From positions 293,017-357,016 of the forward strand of contig PHCV01000004.1 in assembly GCA_002842395.1 (NCBI GenBank): a stretch of 64,000 nt of DNA. The letters run 5' to 3'. Origin of the DNA: Betaproteobacteria bacterium HGW-Betaproteobacteria-11. GTDB lineage: Bacteria; Pseudomonadota; Gammaproteobacteria; Burkholderiales; Rhodocyclaceae. Made by a program: the position numbers and the translations under genes. The notes beneath the pieces were generated by a model. That model worked only from the letters and a program-made list of their open reading frames with translations, did not search any database and was not told the origin of the DNA. Positions 29,700 through 40,128 of the stretch are shown piece after piece (the stretch's first letter is position 1; every line of letters starts with the position of its first letter).

Positions 29700-31547
29700 T
29701 TACAGCCCGAGTCGATCCAGTGTTTCCTTGCTCGGGACGCCATTCTGATCCCAGCCACGCAGCTGATAGTATTCCGGCTTCATCTTGTCGATGCCGGAAA
29801 CCAGTCCTTTCGCCGGGCCGGTCTTGGCCGGTTCGGTCTTGAGGCGCGCAGGCAGATCATCGTCCTTGGCGGTAAAGCCGGCGGCGTTGTTGAACAGCCG
29901 CTCCATGTTCCATACCCGCTCGCCCAAATCGGCCAGCTTTTCCATCGTCCAGTTGCCTTCGCACGCGGTATCGATCTGCGGTTGCAAATCGGCCAGCGAC
30001 CAGGCAAAGGTGGTGAAAATGCATGTTCCCGATGAATCAAAGGCCGCGGTGGCGTCCTGGAAAGCCTTGACCAGCCCGGCCTTGCCTTCGGTGACCAGCG
30101 GATCGGTCTTGACCGGGATGCCCAGCACTTCGGAGGCGACGGTGTAGCTGCGCAGATGGCAGGCACCGCGATTTGAGGTGGCATAGGTCAGTCCCATGCC
30201 CTGGATACCGCGCGGATCGTAGGCCGGGTATTCCTGGCTCTTGACCGTCATGGAGAATTCTGGATGCCCATACTTCTCGCATAGACGCCTGGAGCCCAAC
30301 CCGAGCTCCTTGCCAAAGCCGCGACCTTCCGCAGTCATTTTGCACAATTCAACCAGAGCCTCGGCGGAGCCAAAGGGAGCTTCCACACCAATTTGCTCCT
30401 TGGTCAGAACTCCTGTCTCATACAACTCCATGGCGGCAGAAACAGTCGAGCCCAAGCTGATCGGATCCATGCCGTCCTCATTACAAATAATTTGGGCGAA
30501 GGTCAAGGCTTCAAGATCATCGATGCCGTTGTGGGAGCCCAATGCCCAAGCCGATTCGTACTCAAGACCACCGGTGGCGCCCCAATACTTCGGACTGTTG
30601 GCAACGCTGAAGTGACTCTTATCCATCTTTGATGTGCGACCACAAGCGATCGTACAACCAAAACAGGCCTGATTGCCGATCAGGTTGGGCTTGCCGTCCG
30701 AAGCACGCGGCTCGTGCATGGCCTCGCCGGAGATCTTGCGCGCCCCCTCAAATTGCACGTCGCGGCTGTTGCGCGTCGGCATGGCGCCGATTTCGTTGAT
30801 GACATTCATCAGCACTTGCGTGCCGTAGGTAGGCAGAGCCTGCCCGGTGACGGCATTGTCGGCCAGAACCTTCTTGGCGGCAGTCGTCGCGGCCAAGAAT
30901 CCCTTGAAGTCCTTGATCCCGGAAACACCCTGTGTGCCACGAATGGCCACCGCCTTGAGATTCTTCGAACCCATGACCGTACCCACCCCGGAACGGCCAG
31001 CGGCACGATGCAAGTCATTGACGATACAGGCATAAAGAACACCGTTCTCGCCGGCACGGCCGATACTGGAAACACGAGTCTGCGGATCCTGGTGGGATTT
31101 CTTGATGATCTCTTCGGTGTCCCAGACCGTCTTGCCCCACAGATGGGATGCATCCTTGAGTTCCGCCTTGTCATTTTCGATCGAAAGATAGACCGGCTTC
31201 GGGCTCTTGCCCTCGAAGATGATCATGTCCCAGCCGGCAAACTTCATCTCGGCACCGAAGTATCCACCCGAATTCGAACAGGCAATCGCCCCGGTCAACG
31301 GACTCTTGGTGATGACCGAGTAACGCCCGCCGGTCGAAGCCATCGTCCCGGTCAGCGGACCGGTCGCCATGATCAGCTTGTTGCCCGGCGACAGGGGATC
31401 GACCTTGGGGTCGACTTCCTCGACGATGTATTTGGTCGCCAGGCCACGCTGCCCCAGGTACTCCTGGGCCCATTCCATATTGAGTGGTTCAGCCTTGCAG
31501 GTACCCTTCGTCAGATCGACGCGCAATATCTTACGATTCCATCCCAT
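29700..31547 (-). CDS. aorB: Tungsten-containing aldehyde:ferredoxin oxidoreductase, catalytic subunit
   Basis: 615 residues, the usual AOR length. N-terminal domain MGWNRKILRVDLTKG, pterin-binding parts RYSVITKSPLTGAIACSNSGG and AGRSGVGTVMGSKNLKAV, and the [4Fe-4S] cysteines CFGCTIAC with a later Cys in NRGACHL. It oxidises aldehydes to acids at a W-bispterin centre in the cytoplasm. The neighbours (four-cluster ferredoxin and FAD subunit) match the NAD-linked AorABC of Aromatoleum. In a degrader of aromatics it may remove toxic aldehydes. W rather than Mo is inferred from the family. Confidence 0.92.
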   Translation of the reverse strand: MGWNRKILRVDLTKGTCKAEPLNMEWAQEYLGQRGLATKYIVEEVDPKVDPLSPGNKLIMATGPLTGTMASTGGRYSVITKSPLTGAIACSNSGGYFGAEMKFAGWDMIIFEGKSPKPVYLSIENDKAELKDASHLWGKTVWDTEEIIKKSHQDPQTRVSSIGRAGENGVLYACIVNDLHRAAGRSGVGTVMGSKNLKAVAIRGTQGVSGIKDFKGFLAATTAAKKVLADNAVTGQALPTYGTQVLMNVINEIGAMPTRNSRDVQFEGARKISGEAMHEPRASDGKPNLIGNQACFGCTIACGRTSKMDKSHFSVANSPKYWGATGGLEYESAWALGSHNGIDDLEALTFAQIICNEDGMDPISLGSTVSAAMELYETGVLTKEQIGVEAPFGSAEALVELCKMTAEGRGFGKELGLGSRRLCEKYGHPEFSMTVKSQEYPAYDPRGIQGMGLTYATSNRGACHLRSYTVASEVLGIPVKTDPLVTEGKAGLVKAFQDATAAFDSSGTCIFTTFAWSLADLQPQIDTACEGNWTMEKLADLGERVWNMERLFNNAAGFTAKDDDLPARLKTEPAKTGPAKGLVSGIDKMKPEYYQLRGWDQNGVPSKETLDRLGL

Positions 31548-31571
31548 GATTCTCTCCTCGTTAATCCCGTA

Positions 31572-32045
31572 TCAGGCAGTCGCTGTGGTATCGGTCTTGG
31601 CCGCCCACTGACGCATTTTGTCGAGTCCGGTCCAGTCGGCATCGATGTAGGTAATGGCGCCGGTCGGACAGGCCGTCGCACAGGCCGGATCGCCGCCGCA
31701 CAGGTCGCACTTCTGCACCTTGCCCGAGTCGGCAACGTAGTTGATAGTACCGAACGGACAGGCGATGGTGCAGACCTTGCAGCCGACGCAGGTGTCCTCG
31801 AACACCACCTTGGCGCCAGTTACGGCGTCCAGGCGAATGGCATCGACCGGACAGGCATGCATGCACCAGGCTTCCGCGCACTGCGTGCACGTGTAAGGCA
31901 CCTTCCGGCCTTCATGTTCAAAGTTGAATACCTTGATGCGCGATTTCGCAATATTGAATATGCCGTAGTTTTCGTACGAGCACGCCATTTCACATTGCAA
32001 GCAGTCCGTACATTTGTTTGCGTCGATATACAAGCTCTTTTGCAT
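31572..32045 (-). CDS. aorA: Polyferredoxin subunit of aldehyde oxidoreductase
   Basis: 157 residues from ATG 32045 (AGGAGA 7 nt upstream). Four [4Fe-4S] sets are visible: CTDCLQCEMAC, CTQCAEAWCMHAC, CVGCKVCTIAC and CDLCGGDPACATAC. The protein would carry electrons between the tungsten subunit and the flavin subunit, and is thought to form filaments in the related Aromatoleum enzyme. It is the first gene of the aor operon. The tail after the last cluster is short and Ala/Thr-rich. Confidence 0.9.
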   Translation of the reverse strand: MQKSLYIDANKCTDCLQCEMACSYENYGIFNIAKSRIKVFNFEHEGRKVPYTCTQCAEAWCMHACPVDAIRLDAVTGAKVVFEDTCVGCKVCTIACPFGTINYVADSGKVQKCDLCGGDPACATACPTGAITYIDADWTGLDKMRQWAAKTDTTATA

Positions 32046-32543
32046 TACCAATCTCCTGTTTTATTAGTGATCATTCGATAGCGCAACGCTCAGGCAAAGG
32101 AGAAATTCCCAACGCACAAGACGCACACCACCGCGCTAACAAACCCAACTGCAACGCCACCGCTGCGACCTGATCGAGACAGAGTAGCCGGCTACATCCT
32201 GAAAGCACCGCCAGAAACTGCCTGTTGCTACCCAATGAGAAAGTGGGAAAGGGAAAGATGCCTCCGCCTCGACTTGGCCCATCTATGTGGACATGGTCTG
32301 CATATTAATACACTAAATGCGACTGCGGATAACCAAAAAAGAAAAATTTTTTGCCCACGGAGCCGCCCCAATCAGAACAAGAAAATACAAACCTTCCCTG
32401 TCGATTGGCGGCGTCCGGATGGCCCGCCGTCCAGCCACGAGTCGGCCTGGAAATCGGCTACACTCGCCCGCTGGTTCCAACCCTGCATCCAAGACCTTGG
32501 CGTCGGAGCGCCCTTGCCCCTTGGAAAACCGGCCTTTTGATCG
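32046..32543. promoter_or_regulatory. Divergent intergenic region between aor and mod genes
   Basis: About 500 bp with no credible gene. It must hold the promoters for aorA (minus) and modB (plus). AT-rich stretches occur at 32300-32350 (TTAATACACTAAATG and a run of A/T). No ModE palindrome or Moco-type riboswitch was recognised with confidence. Confidence 0.5.
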
Positions 32544-33210
32544 ATGGACTGGTCTGCCCTATTCCTTTCGCTGAAGTTGTCCACGGCAACCATGTTGCTG
32601 CTCCTGCCCTGCGGCCTCTGGGCTGGCCGTGCCCTGGCCTGGCGTCGTTTTCGCGGCAAGGCCCTGCTCGAAGCGCTGCTGGCCTTGCCACTGGTGCTAC
32701 CGCCGACCGTGCTCGGCTTTTACCTGTTGCTGGCGATGGGCGGCAACTCGCCTCTCGGACAGTGGTATCGATCCCTGTTCGGCCACACCCTGGCCTTCTC
32801 CTTCGATGGACTGCTGCTGGCCTCGATGATTTTCAACCTGCCCTTCGCCATCTTGCCGATGCAGCGCGCCTTCGAATCGATTACCCCGGAAATCCGCGGA
32901 GCGGCCATGTGCTGTGGCATGTCGCGCTGGCGGCAGTTCGTCCGCATCGAATTCCCGCTGGCCTGGCCGGGAATCGTTTCCGCGCTGGTGCTGATCTTCG
33001 CCCACACGCTCGGTGAGTTCGGCGTGGTGCTGATGGTGGGCGGCTCGATTCCCGGCGAGACACGCACCATCGCCATCTCGATCTACGACCGGGTCCAGTC
33101 CTTCGAAACCACGGCCGCCGGAGTCATGTCGGCCGTCCTGCTGGCGATCTCCCTGACGGCGATCAGCCTGTCCTATGCGCTCGGCCGCCGCCTCGAATCA
33201 AGGCACACTC

Positions 33211-33218
<8 letters not shown>
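32544..33218 (+). CDS. modB: Molybdate/tungstate ABC transporter permease
   Basis: 224 residues with five hydrophobic segments and the binding-protein-dependent permease motif EIRGAAMCCGMSRWRQFVRI; LPLVLPPTVLGFYLLLAMG is typical of ModB. It would form the membrane channel for molybdate or tungstate. The gene overlaps modC. No modA/tupA binding-protein gene is in the window. Location directly upstream of mutS and divergent from the tungsten enzyme operon suggests a metal-supply link. Confidence 0.9.
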
Positions 33219-34392
<1,174 letters not shown>

Positions 34393-34444
34393 AGCACTGT
34401 CTCCCTTGCCGAACAGGTCGCCGCAACCGACGGAAATCGACACC

Positions 34445-37189
34445 TTGAATACCAACGACATCAGCCGCCACACTCCGGTCATGCAGCAGTGGTTTCGTCA
34501 CAAGGCTGAGCATGCCGACAAGCTGCTGTTCTTCCGCATGGGAGATTTTTACGAGCTGTTTTATGAAGATGCCGAGCGGGCCGCGCGCCTGCTCGATCTG
34601 ACGCTGACCACCCGCGGCCAGTCGGCCGGCCGGCCGATTCCGATGGCCGGCATCCCCTACCATGCCGCCGATGGTTATCTTGCGCGGCTGGTCAAGCTGG
34701 GGGTATCGGTCACCATCTGCGAGCAGATCGGCGATCCGGCGCTGGCCAAGGGGCCGGTCGAACGTGCCGTGACGCGCGTCATCACACCCGGCACGCTGAC
34801 CGATTCCGGACTGCTCGATGACAAACGCGACAGCCTGCTCGCCGCCCTCTACCGCGACCGGCAGCGCCTTGGCCTGGCCTGGCTGAACCTGGCCAACGGC
34901 GACTTTCGCCTGCTCGAAACTACGCCCGAAGCCCTCCCCGCCCACCTGGAACGGCTGCGGCCGGCCGAGGTGCTGGTCCCCGCCGATGCAGGAAATGTCC
35001 TCGTACCCCCGCACACCCCATCCTGCATCCAGACCCTTCCCGACTGGCATTTCGATGCATCAAGCGCACGCCACGCCCTGGCAGAGCACTTCGGCAGCCG
35101 CGATCTGGCCGGTTTCGGAATCACCCGGGAAGAAGCGGCACTGGCCGCCGCCGGCGCGCTGTTTCGCTATGCCCAGGCCACCCAGATGCAGGCGCTCGCC
35201 CACATCACCGGACTTGGCATCGAACACGAGGACGAGTTTCTCCGCCTCGACGCCGTGACTCGCCGCAATCTCGAACTGACCGAGACGCTGCGTGGCGAAC
35301 CTGCGCCCACCCTGTTCTCGCTGCTCGACACCTGCGCCACCAGCATGGGCTCACGCTGGCTGCGCCATTGCCTGCATCATCCGCTGAACGATCGCCGCAT
35401 CCCGCTCGCCCGCCAGCAGGCCGTGACGACTTTGGCCGGCGAAAACGGCGCCGGTCCTCATGCCGCACTCCACAAAACTCTCTCCGGCTTTGCCGACATC
35501 GAACGTATCGCCGCCCGTATCGCCCTGAAAAATGCCCGCCCACGTGACCTTTCGGCCTTGCGCGACAGCCTGGCCCGGCTCGCCGACATCCGCGAAAAAA
35601 TCCCGGCAAGCGAGCCGCAAATCACCCAGCAAAAAGTCGGCGCTGGCGACACGCCGCATCTCGCCAGACTCCATGCCGCACTGGCCACCCCGCACGCCTG
35701 CCTCGATCTGCTCGAACGGGCGATCGCCCCCGAGCCCTCGGTTTTTCTGCGCGATGGCGGGGTCATCGCCGCCGGCTACCATGCCGAGCTCGACGAGCTG
35801 CGCGCCATCCAGAGCAACTGCGGCGCCTTCCTGCTCGAACTCGAGGCGCGCGAGCGCGAGCGCAGCGGCATCGGCAGCCTCAAGGTCGAATTCAACAAGG
35901 TGCATGGCTTCTACATCGAAGTCACCCACGCCCACGCCGCCCGCATCCCCGAAGACTATCGCCGCCGGCAGACACTGAAAAATGCCGAGCGCTACATCAC
36001 GCCCGAACTGAAGGCCTTCGAGGACAAGGCCCTCTCCGCCCAGGAGCGGGCCCTGGCGCTGGAAAAATCCCTGTGGGAAGAACTGCTCGCCGCGCTGGAA
36101 GTGCACATCCCGGCCCTGCAGCGCATCGCCCGCGCCAGCGCCGAGCTTGACGGACTCAACGCCTTCGCCGCGGCGGCCGTGCGCTACAACTTCTGCGCCG
36201 TCGAATTCTGCGTCGAGCCGGTGCTGGAGATCACCGGCGGCCGCCATCCGGTGGTCGAACGTCAGGTCGCCGCCAGTGGCGAAAGCTTCATCGCCAACGA
36301 CCTCGAACTCTCCGCCACGCGCCGCATGCTCTTGATCACCGGCCCCAACATGGGTGGCAAATCCACCTACATGCGGCAGACCGCGCTGATCGTCCTGCTC
36401 GCCCATTGCGGCAGCCTGGTGCCGGCCAGTCGCTGCCGGCTCGGGCCGGTCGACGCCATCTACACCCGCATCGGCGCCAGTGATGATCTGGCCTCCGGCC
36501 GTTCCACCTTCATGGTTGAAATGACCGAGGCCGCCGCGATCCTCCATGGCGCCAGCGATCGCTCGCTGGTGCTGATGGACGAGATCGGCCGCGGCACCTC
36601 GACCTTCGATGGTGTCGCCCTGGCCTTCGCCATCGCCCGCCATCTGCTCGAAAAAAACCGGGCCTGGACCTTGTTCGCCACTCATTACTTCGAACTGACA
36701 CGGCTAGCGCAGGACTACCCGCAATGCGCCAATGTCCATCTCGACGCCGTCGAGCATGGCCACAAAATCATCTTCATGCATGCCGTGAAGGACGGCCCGG
36801 CCTCGCAAAGCTACGGCGTGCAGGTCGCCGCTCTCGCCGGCATGCCACCTACGGTGGTGCGCGAGGCACGGCGGCGGCTGATGGCGATGGAAAACCGCGA
36901 AGCCGGGAGCCTCGCCCAACCCGACCTGTTCGCCAGCATCCCGCCCCTGCCCGAGCCGCCCCATCCGGCACTGGAAACCCTGCGCGATCTCGACCCCGAT
37001 ACCCTCTCGCCACGCGAAGCACTGGACACGCTCTACCACGCTGGTGAAACAACTGCGCTACAAGGCGGTCGAGCAAAAAACGCTGTCCTCGCCGTAGCGG
37101 ATGGCGAGACGGCGCTTTACGGCGGTTTTGCCGACCAGGATCGTGAACTATCCGGGCTAGAGTCTGTTGGCATTGATCATTCTTCGTAA
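34445..37189 (+). CDS. mutS: DNA mismatch repair protein MutS with altered C-terminus
   Basis: About 914 residues from TTG 34445 (GGAAA upstream; TTG 34406 is an alternative). Mismatch-contact motif [15 protein letters not shown], Walker [19 protein letters not shown], Walker [17 protein letters not shown], and the helix-turn-helix end [19 protein letters not shown] are intact. The natural family ends shortly after the ALDTLY motif. Here the frame runs on through a 76-bp dispersed repeat and into an IS element, adding about 50 unrelated residues ([10 protein letters not shown] to VGIDHSS). The repair core is complete; the tail is likely dispensable but should be checked. A dispersed repeat is also read as [10 protein letters not shown] near residue 400. 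Confidence 0.95.
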   Translation: MNTNDISRHTPVMQQWFRHKAEHADKLLFFRMGDFYELFYEDAERAARLLDLTLTTRGQSAGRPIPMAGIPYHAADGYLARLVKLGVSVTICEQIGDPALAKGPVERAVTRVITPGTLTDSGLLDDKRDSLLAALYRDRQRLGLAWLNLANGDFRLLETTPEALPAHLERLRPAEVLVPADAGNVLVPPHTPSCIQTLPDWHFDASSARHALAEHFGSRDLAGFGITREEAALAAAGALFRYAQATQMQALAHITGLGIEHEDEFLRLDAVTRRNLELTETLRGEPAPTLFSLLDTCATSMGSRWLRHCLHHPLNDRRIPLARQQAVTTLAGENGAGPHAALHKTLSGFADIERIAARIALKNARPRDLSALRDSLARLADIREKIPASEPQITQQKVGAGDTPHLARLHAALATPHACLDLLERAIAPEPSVFLRDGGVIAAGYHAELDELRAIQSNCGAFLLELEARERERSGIGSLKVEFNKVHGFYIEVTHAHAARIPEDYRRRQTLKNAERYITPELKAFEDKALSAQERALALEKSLWEELLAALEVHIPALQRIARASAELDGLNAFAAAAVRYNFCAVEFCVEPVLEITGGRHPVVERQVAASGESFIANDLELSATRRMLLITGPNMGGKSTYMRQTALIVLLAHCGSLVPASRCRLGPVDAIYTRIGASDDLASGRSTFMVEMTEAAAILHGASDRSLVLMDEIGRGTSTFDGVALAFAIARHLLEKNRAWTLFATHYFELTRLAQDYPQCANVHLDAVEHGHKIIFMHAVKDGPASQSYGVQVAALAGMPPTVVREARRRLMAMENREAGSLAQPDLFASIPPLPEPPHPALETLRDLDPDTLSPREALDTLYHAGETTALQGGRAKNAVLAVADGETALYGGFADQDRELSGLESVGIDHSS
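35631..35656 (+). repeat. Short dispersed repeat, copy 8 (in frame inside mutS)
   Basis: AAAAAGTCGGCGCTGGCGAC then ACGCC, translated QKVGAGDTP in the middle of MutS, in the connector region between the core lever segments. Confidence 0.8.
36836..37038 (+). repeat. Direct repeat of the mutS 3' end, left copy
   Basis: Lies inside intact mutS. It matches 63798-64000 at constant offset 26962 with 3 differences in 203 bp (36853, 36903, 36939). The right end of the visible match is set by the window end, so the true repeat may be longer. Confidence 0.97.
37039..37114 (+). repeat. Dispersed repeat, long form (copy 9), at the mutS 3' end
   Basis: 76 bp beginning CGCTGGTGAAACAACTGCGC and ending GGATGGCGAGACGGCG. 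It matches the reverse complement of 16459-16534 with 2 mismatches. Unlike the other long copy it lacks the leading AAAAGTCGG. It begins exactly where the visible part of the right-hand mutS copy stops. Confidence 0.9.
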
Positions 37190-38065
37190 ATCACATTTGG
37201 TTTGCTTGGCAAAATAATCGTTCACACTCAATGAGTTGCTGACCCTCTGTTCACAAGGGGTGGTTTGTGGTCACATCCTGACTCTTGGGCAGAGTCGGGA
37301 TGAGTCGAGTGTGGTTGCGTGATGATCAGTTCGAGCGGATAGCGGCACTGTTGCCGGGCAAGGCCAGCGATCCTGGCCGCACGGCAGCAGACAATCGCTT
37401 GTTCGTCGAAGCCGTGCTGTGGATCGCTCGCACCGGGAGTCCTTGGCGTGATCTGCCGCCGCAGTTCGGTTCGTGGAACAGTGTCTATCAACACTTTGCC
37501 CGGTGGTCACGACGGGGCGTCTGGCATGGCGTCTTCGCCCACTTGGCGCAGGATGCGGATTTCGAAGAGGCATTCATCGACAGCACCATCGTTCGTGCCC
37601 ATCAGCACGCCGCAGGCGCGCCCAAAAAAAGGGGGATCAAGCGCTCGGACGGCCGCGCGGCGGACTGAGCACCAAAATCCACGCCCTGGTTGAAGGCTTG
37701 GGGTCGCTCGCCCGATTTCGTCTCACGGGCGGCGAAGCCGGCGACAGTCTTCAAGCACTGCCGCTCCTACAGGATCTACAACCGGATTCGCTCAGCGCCG
37801 ATAAGGCCTACGATACCGACACCATCCTCGAACACCTTGTGTCCGCTGGCATTGAAGCCGTTATCCCGCCACGAAATCATCGTCTCGTCCAACGCCCGTT
37901 CGATCGGCACCTCTACAAGAATCGAAACTTGGTCGCGCGCTTCTTCTGCCCAGTCAAGCAATTCCGTCGCATCGCCACCCGTTACGACAAACTCGCCGAG
38001 CGCTTCGCCTCTTTCGTCGCCTTGACCGCATCCGTCATATGGCTGGCCTGATTGTCAACAGGCCC
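37160..38065 (+). mobile_element. IS5-family insertion sequence (IS427/IS1031 type)
   Basis: 906 bp. Terminal imperfect inverted repeats GAGTCTGTTGGCATT (left) and, in reverse complement, GGGCCTGTTGACAAT (right). TA flanks both ends (37158-37159 and 38066-38067), as expected for the 2-bp target duplication of this group. The element carries one frameshifted transposase gene. Its left end contains the current mutS stop codon, and its right end lies beside the broken GFA gene. Confidence 0.85.
37300..38051 (+). CDS. IS5-family transposase in two frames (orfA/orfB), likely made by frameshifting
   Basis: orfA (ATG 37300 to TGA near 37668) encodes the helix-turn-helix part MSRVWLRDDQFERIAALLPG and the first catalytic Asp (FIDSTIVRAHQHAAG). 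orfB continues in another frame with LSTKIHALVEGLG, the second Asp (LSADKAYDTD) and ends FASFVALTASVIWLA. The frames overlap at CCCAAAAAAAGGGGG (37621-37635), a typical slippery site for this IS group. The third catalytic residue is expected in the KNRNLVERFF position. Here it reads KNRNLVARFF, so the Glu is replaced by Ala. The protein may be inactive. Confidence 0.85.
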
Positions 38066-38089
38066 TAGGGCCACCAACCAAATACCCCA

Positions 38090-38510
38090 TTACCCCGGAG
38101 GCATCTTCCCGAACTTCGGCAGTCCGTCCTGAATGATGTCCCAAGGCTGCGCGCTGTCGCAATAAATGTGCATGGTCGGATTTACCCACGATGGATCATC
38201 AAGGCTCGCCGCTCGCACCGCCCAGAGGGCCGGCATAGCGGTGATGTCGGTGAATACCGGGACTCCCGCAGGCACCGCAAAAGTGGCGTAACAAAGGCTT
38301 CCCGCTGTCACCGATGTACTCAAACGATTTCGTCTTTCCGTGGAGCAGACGAAATCCCGAACGCGGAACAATGACTACTGTAGCCATCGCCACACCACTG
38401 CTGCGCTGACAATCGCGGCAATGGCAATGATCCGTCAACGCCGGAGCTACGCTGATCTCATAGGGAATGGCGCCGCAAACGCATCCACCGGCATGAACTT
38501 CAGGGCTCAT
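38090..38510 (-). pseudogene. GFA-family (glutathione-dependent formaldehyde-activating) protein, frameshifted
   Basis: Reading from ATG 38510 (GGAGA 6 nt upstream): MSPEVHAGGCVCGAIPYEIS, zinc cysteines CVCG and CHCRDCQ, then FCGACGSP. At about 38262-38270 the frame breaks. The second part VFTDITAMPALWAVRAASLD...KFGKMPPG follows in another frame to the stop at 38090. Removing one C from AGTCCCGGTATT restores one protein of about 139 residues. GFA proteins are small zinc proteins, mostly of unknown substrate. The gene sits between the IS and the fadL-type gene, at the island edge, and may be decaying. Confidence 0.8.
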
Positions 38511-38631
38511 TGTCGTCTCCTTTTCGCTTCGCAATTGATTGGCTGTCAGAGCGTCTCTGGGCCGGCCCGGGCGAGGGGGTATCCCTCGCCCGGCGTTGCG
38601 CCAACGATGAAGAGTGGCGCGTGGCGCACCC

Positions 38632-40008
38632 TCAGAACCGGTGAGCATAGCCGATCACGACGTTGTCCTGTGAATGCGATGCGCTAATCGGCGCGGACGT
38701 ATTGGGCAGGCTCGAGTTATTCAACGTTTCCTTGAAAGCGTGGGAGTAAGCGAAATGAATGCTGCTGTCCTTCGAAAGGTCATAGGAGAAGCCCGCCGAG
38801 ATGTGTTTCGTGGGAATGCCGGGGATGACGGCAAACAGAAAATTCGAGCGCACCGCCTGGGAAGCTATGCGCGCACCGCCGCGCAGCGTCCAATTGCCGG
38901 TTCGGTAGGCAGCCCCGAGCGCCAGGATGGTCTGGTCCTCGTAATTCTGCGGCAGCAGAATATCGATGTTTCCGCCGCCATCAGCCACAAAGCCTACATT
39001 GATGTCCTTCATCGCATGCTTCCAGAAGACGCGGGACACGTCCGCCGCTACCATCCACTGATCATTGAAGCGATGGCTCAGGCCAAAATTGAGAACGGCT
39101 GGCATCTCGAAATCGCGAATCTTGATCTCGCCCCGAAGCGGAACCTGGCCGACAACGGTACTGATTGCAGTCAGTGTCGCGCGCCCCTTGAGATCGGACA
39201 ACTGGCTCTTGAAGCTATAAGCGGCGCCAAGGATCGTGTCCTTCGACATCTTGTAAGTCAGACCGAGCCGTCCGCCATAACCCCAGGCATCGACCCCGCT
39301 CCCGAGGGGTGTGTTCTTGGTCAGACTAAAGTGAGCACCATCCAGTCCCGGCAGACCACCCAGGACCGGAACCAGACTGCCGCTGGCGCGGCCCGATCCG
39401 ATCAACGAACCCACCTGATCTACCCCGAGCAACAGCTCGAGGTTCAATCCCACCCACATGGCATCCAAACTCGCGCCTACACTCAGTTGGTCATTGACGT
39501 CGTAACTGGCCGCGAAAGGAATGTTCAGGACAAGCAAGCGACTGGAATTCTCGAGGCCAGAACTGGCCCCGGAGGTGGTACGGGACAGGAAGCTGCTCTT
39601 GCCATATTCCGTACCCAGGCCTGCTTGCGCAAAAGCCCCAACGCCCAGCGATAGGGCTCCTTGCCGCCAGGTGAACGCGGCCTCGGGCGCAAAATAGGGT
39701 CCGCGGTTATTGGAATGATTGTCCGACGACGCGTTCTCGCCAGTAGCTTGGTTCTTCGCCGAGATATCGGTGTTTACCACGTCAAGCCCCAGATGAAGTT
39801 CCGACCCCGGAGCCATCAAAGACAGGGTAGCGGGGTTGGTCATCATCCCGGCCGCACCAACGTCATACGCCGTTGCCGTCCCCCCCATGGCCCGGGAGAT
39901 CGGCCCATAACCTTCCAGCCGAAAGACGTCGGTGGCATTCGCACCTTGGCAGGCCAAGGCAAACAAGGTCGCCGCTGTGATTTTTGTCATTTGAAGTTGT
40001 TGTTTCAT
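38632..40008 (-). CDS. FadL/TodX-family outer-membrane transporter of aromatic hydrocarbons
   Basis: 458 residues with a signal peptide (TLFALACQGANATDVFRLEG) and the FadL N-terminal hatch features (SRAMGGTATAYDVGAAGMMTNPATL). The remainder is beta-barrel-like, ending in an aromatic terminal strand (VIGYAHRF) suited to outer-membrane insertion. TodX/XylN/TbuX members help toluene and related compounds cross the outer membrane. AAAGGAG precedes the ATG. It is the last gene of the SDR-dmpF-dmpG-fadL run, 120 nt after dmpG. Confidence 0.9.
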   Translation of the reverse strand: MKQQLQMTKITAATLFALACQGANATDVFRLEGYGPISRAMGGTATAYDVGAAGMMTNPATLSLMAPGSELHLGLDVVNTDISAKNQATGENASSDNHSNNRGPYFAPEAAFTWRQGALSLGVGAFAQAGLGTEYGKSSFLSRTTSGASSGLENSSRLLVLNIPFAASYDVNDQLSVGASLDAMWVGLNLELLLGVDQVGSLIGSGRASGSLVPVLGGLPGLDGAHFSLTKNTPLGSGVDAWGYGGRLGLTYKMSKDTILGAAYSFKSQLSDLKGRATLTAISTVVGQVPLRGEIKIRDFEMPAVLNFGLSHRFNDQWMVAADVSRVFWKHAMKDINVGFVADGGGNIDILLPQNYEDQTILALGAAYRTGNWTLRGGARIASQAVRSNFLFAVIPGIPTKHISAGFSYDLSKDSSIHFAYSHAFKETLNNSSLPNTSAPISASHSQDNVVIGYAHRF

Positions 40009-40128
40009 TATTTTCTCCTTTATGAATGTCGTTTGGTCTGAATGTCCCTAAAACTGTCCCCGATGTTAGCTATTACAGCGCGATCACCCGAATATTCGAC
40101 GGAGCAGTCGATGCTTTGTGGGTCAGTG

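Noticed and set aside
32235..32540. Short overlapping open frames upstream of modB
   Set aside because: No ribosome sites, no family features, and composition is typical of intergenic DNA.
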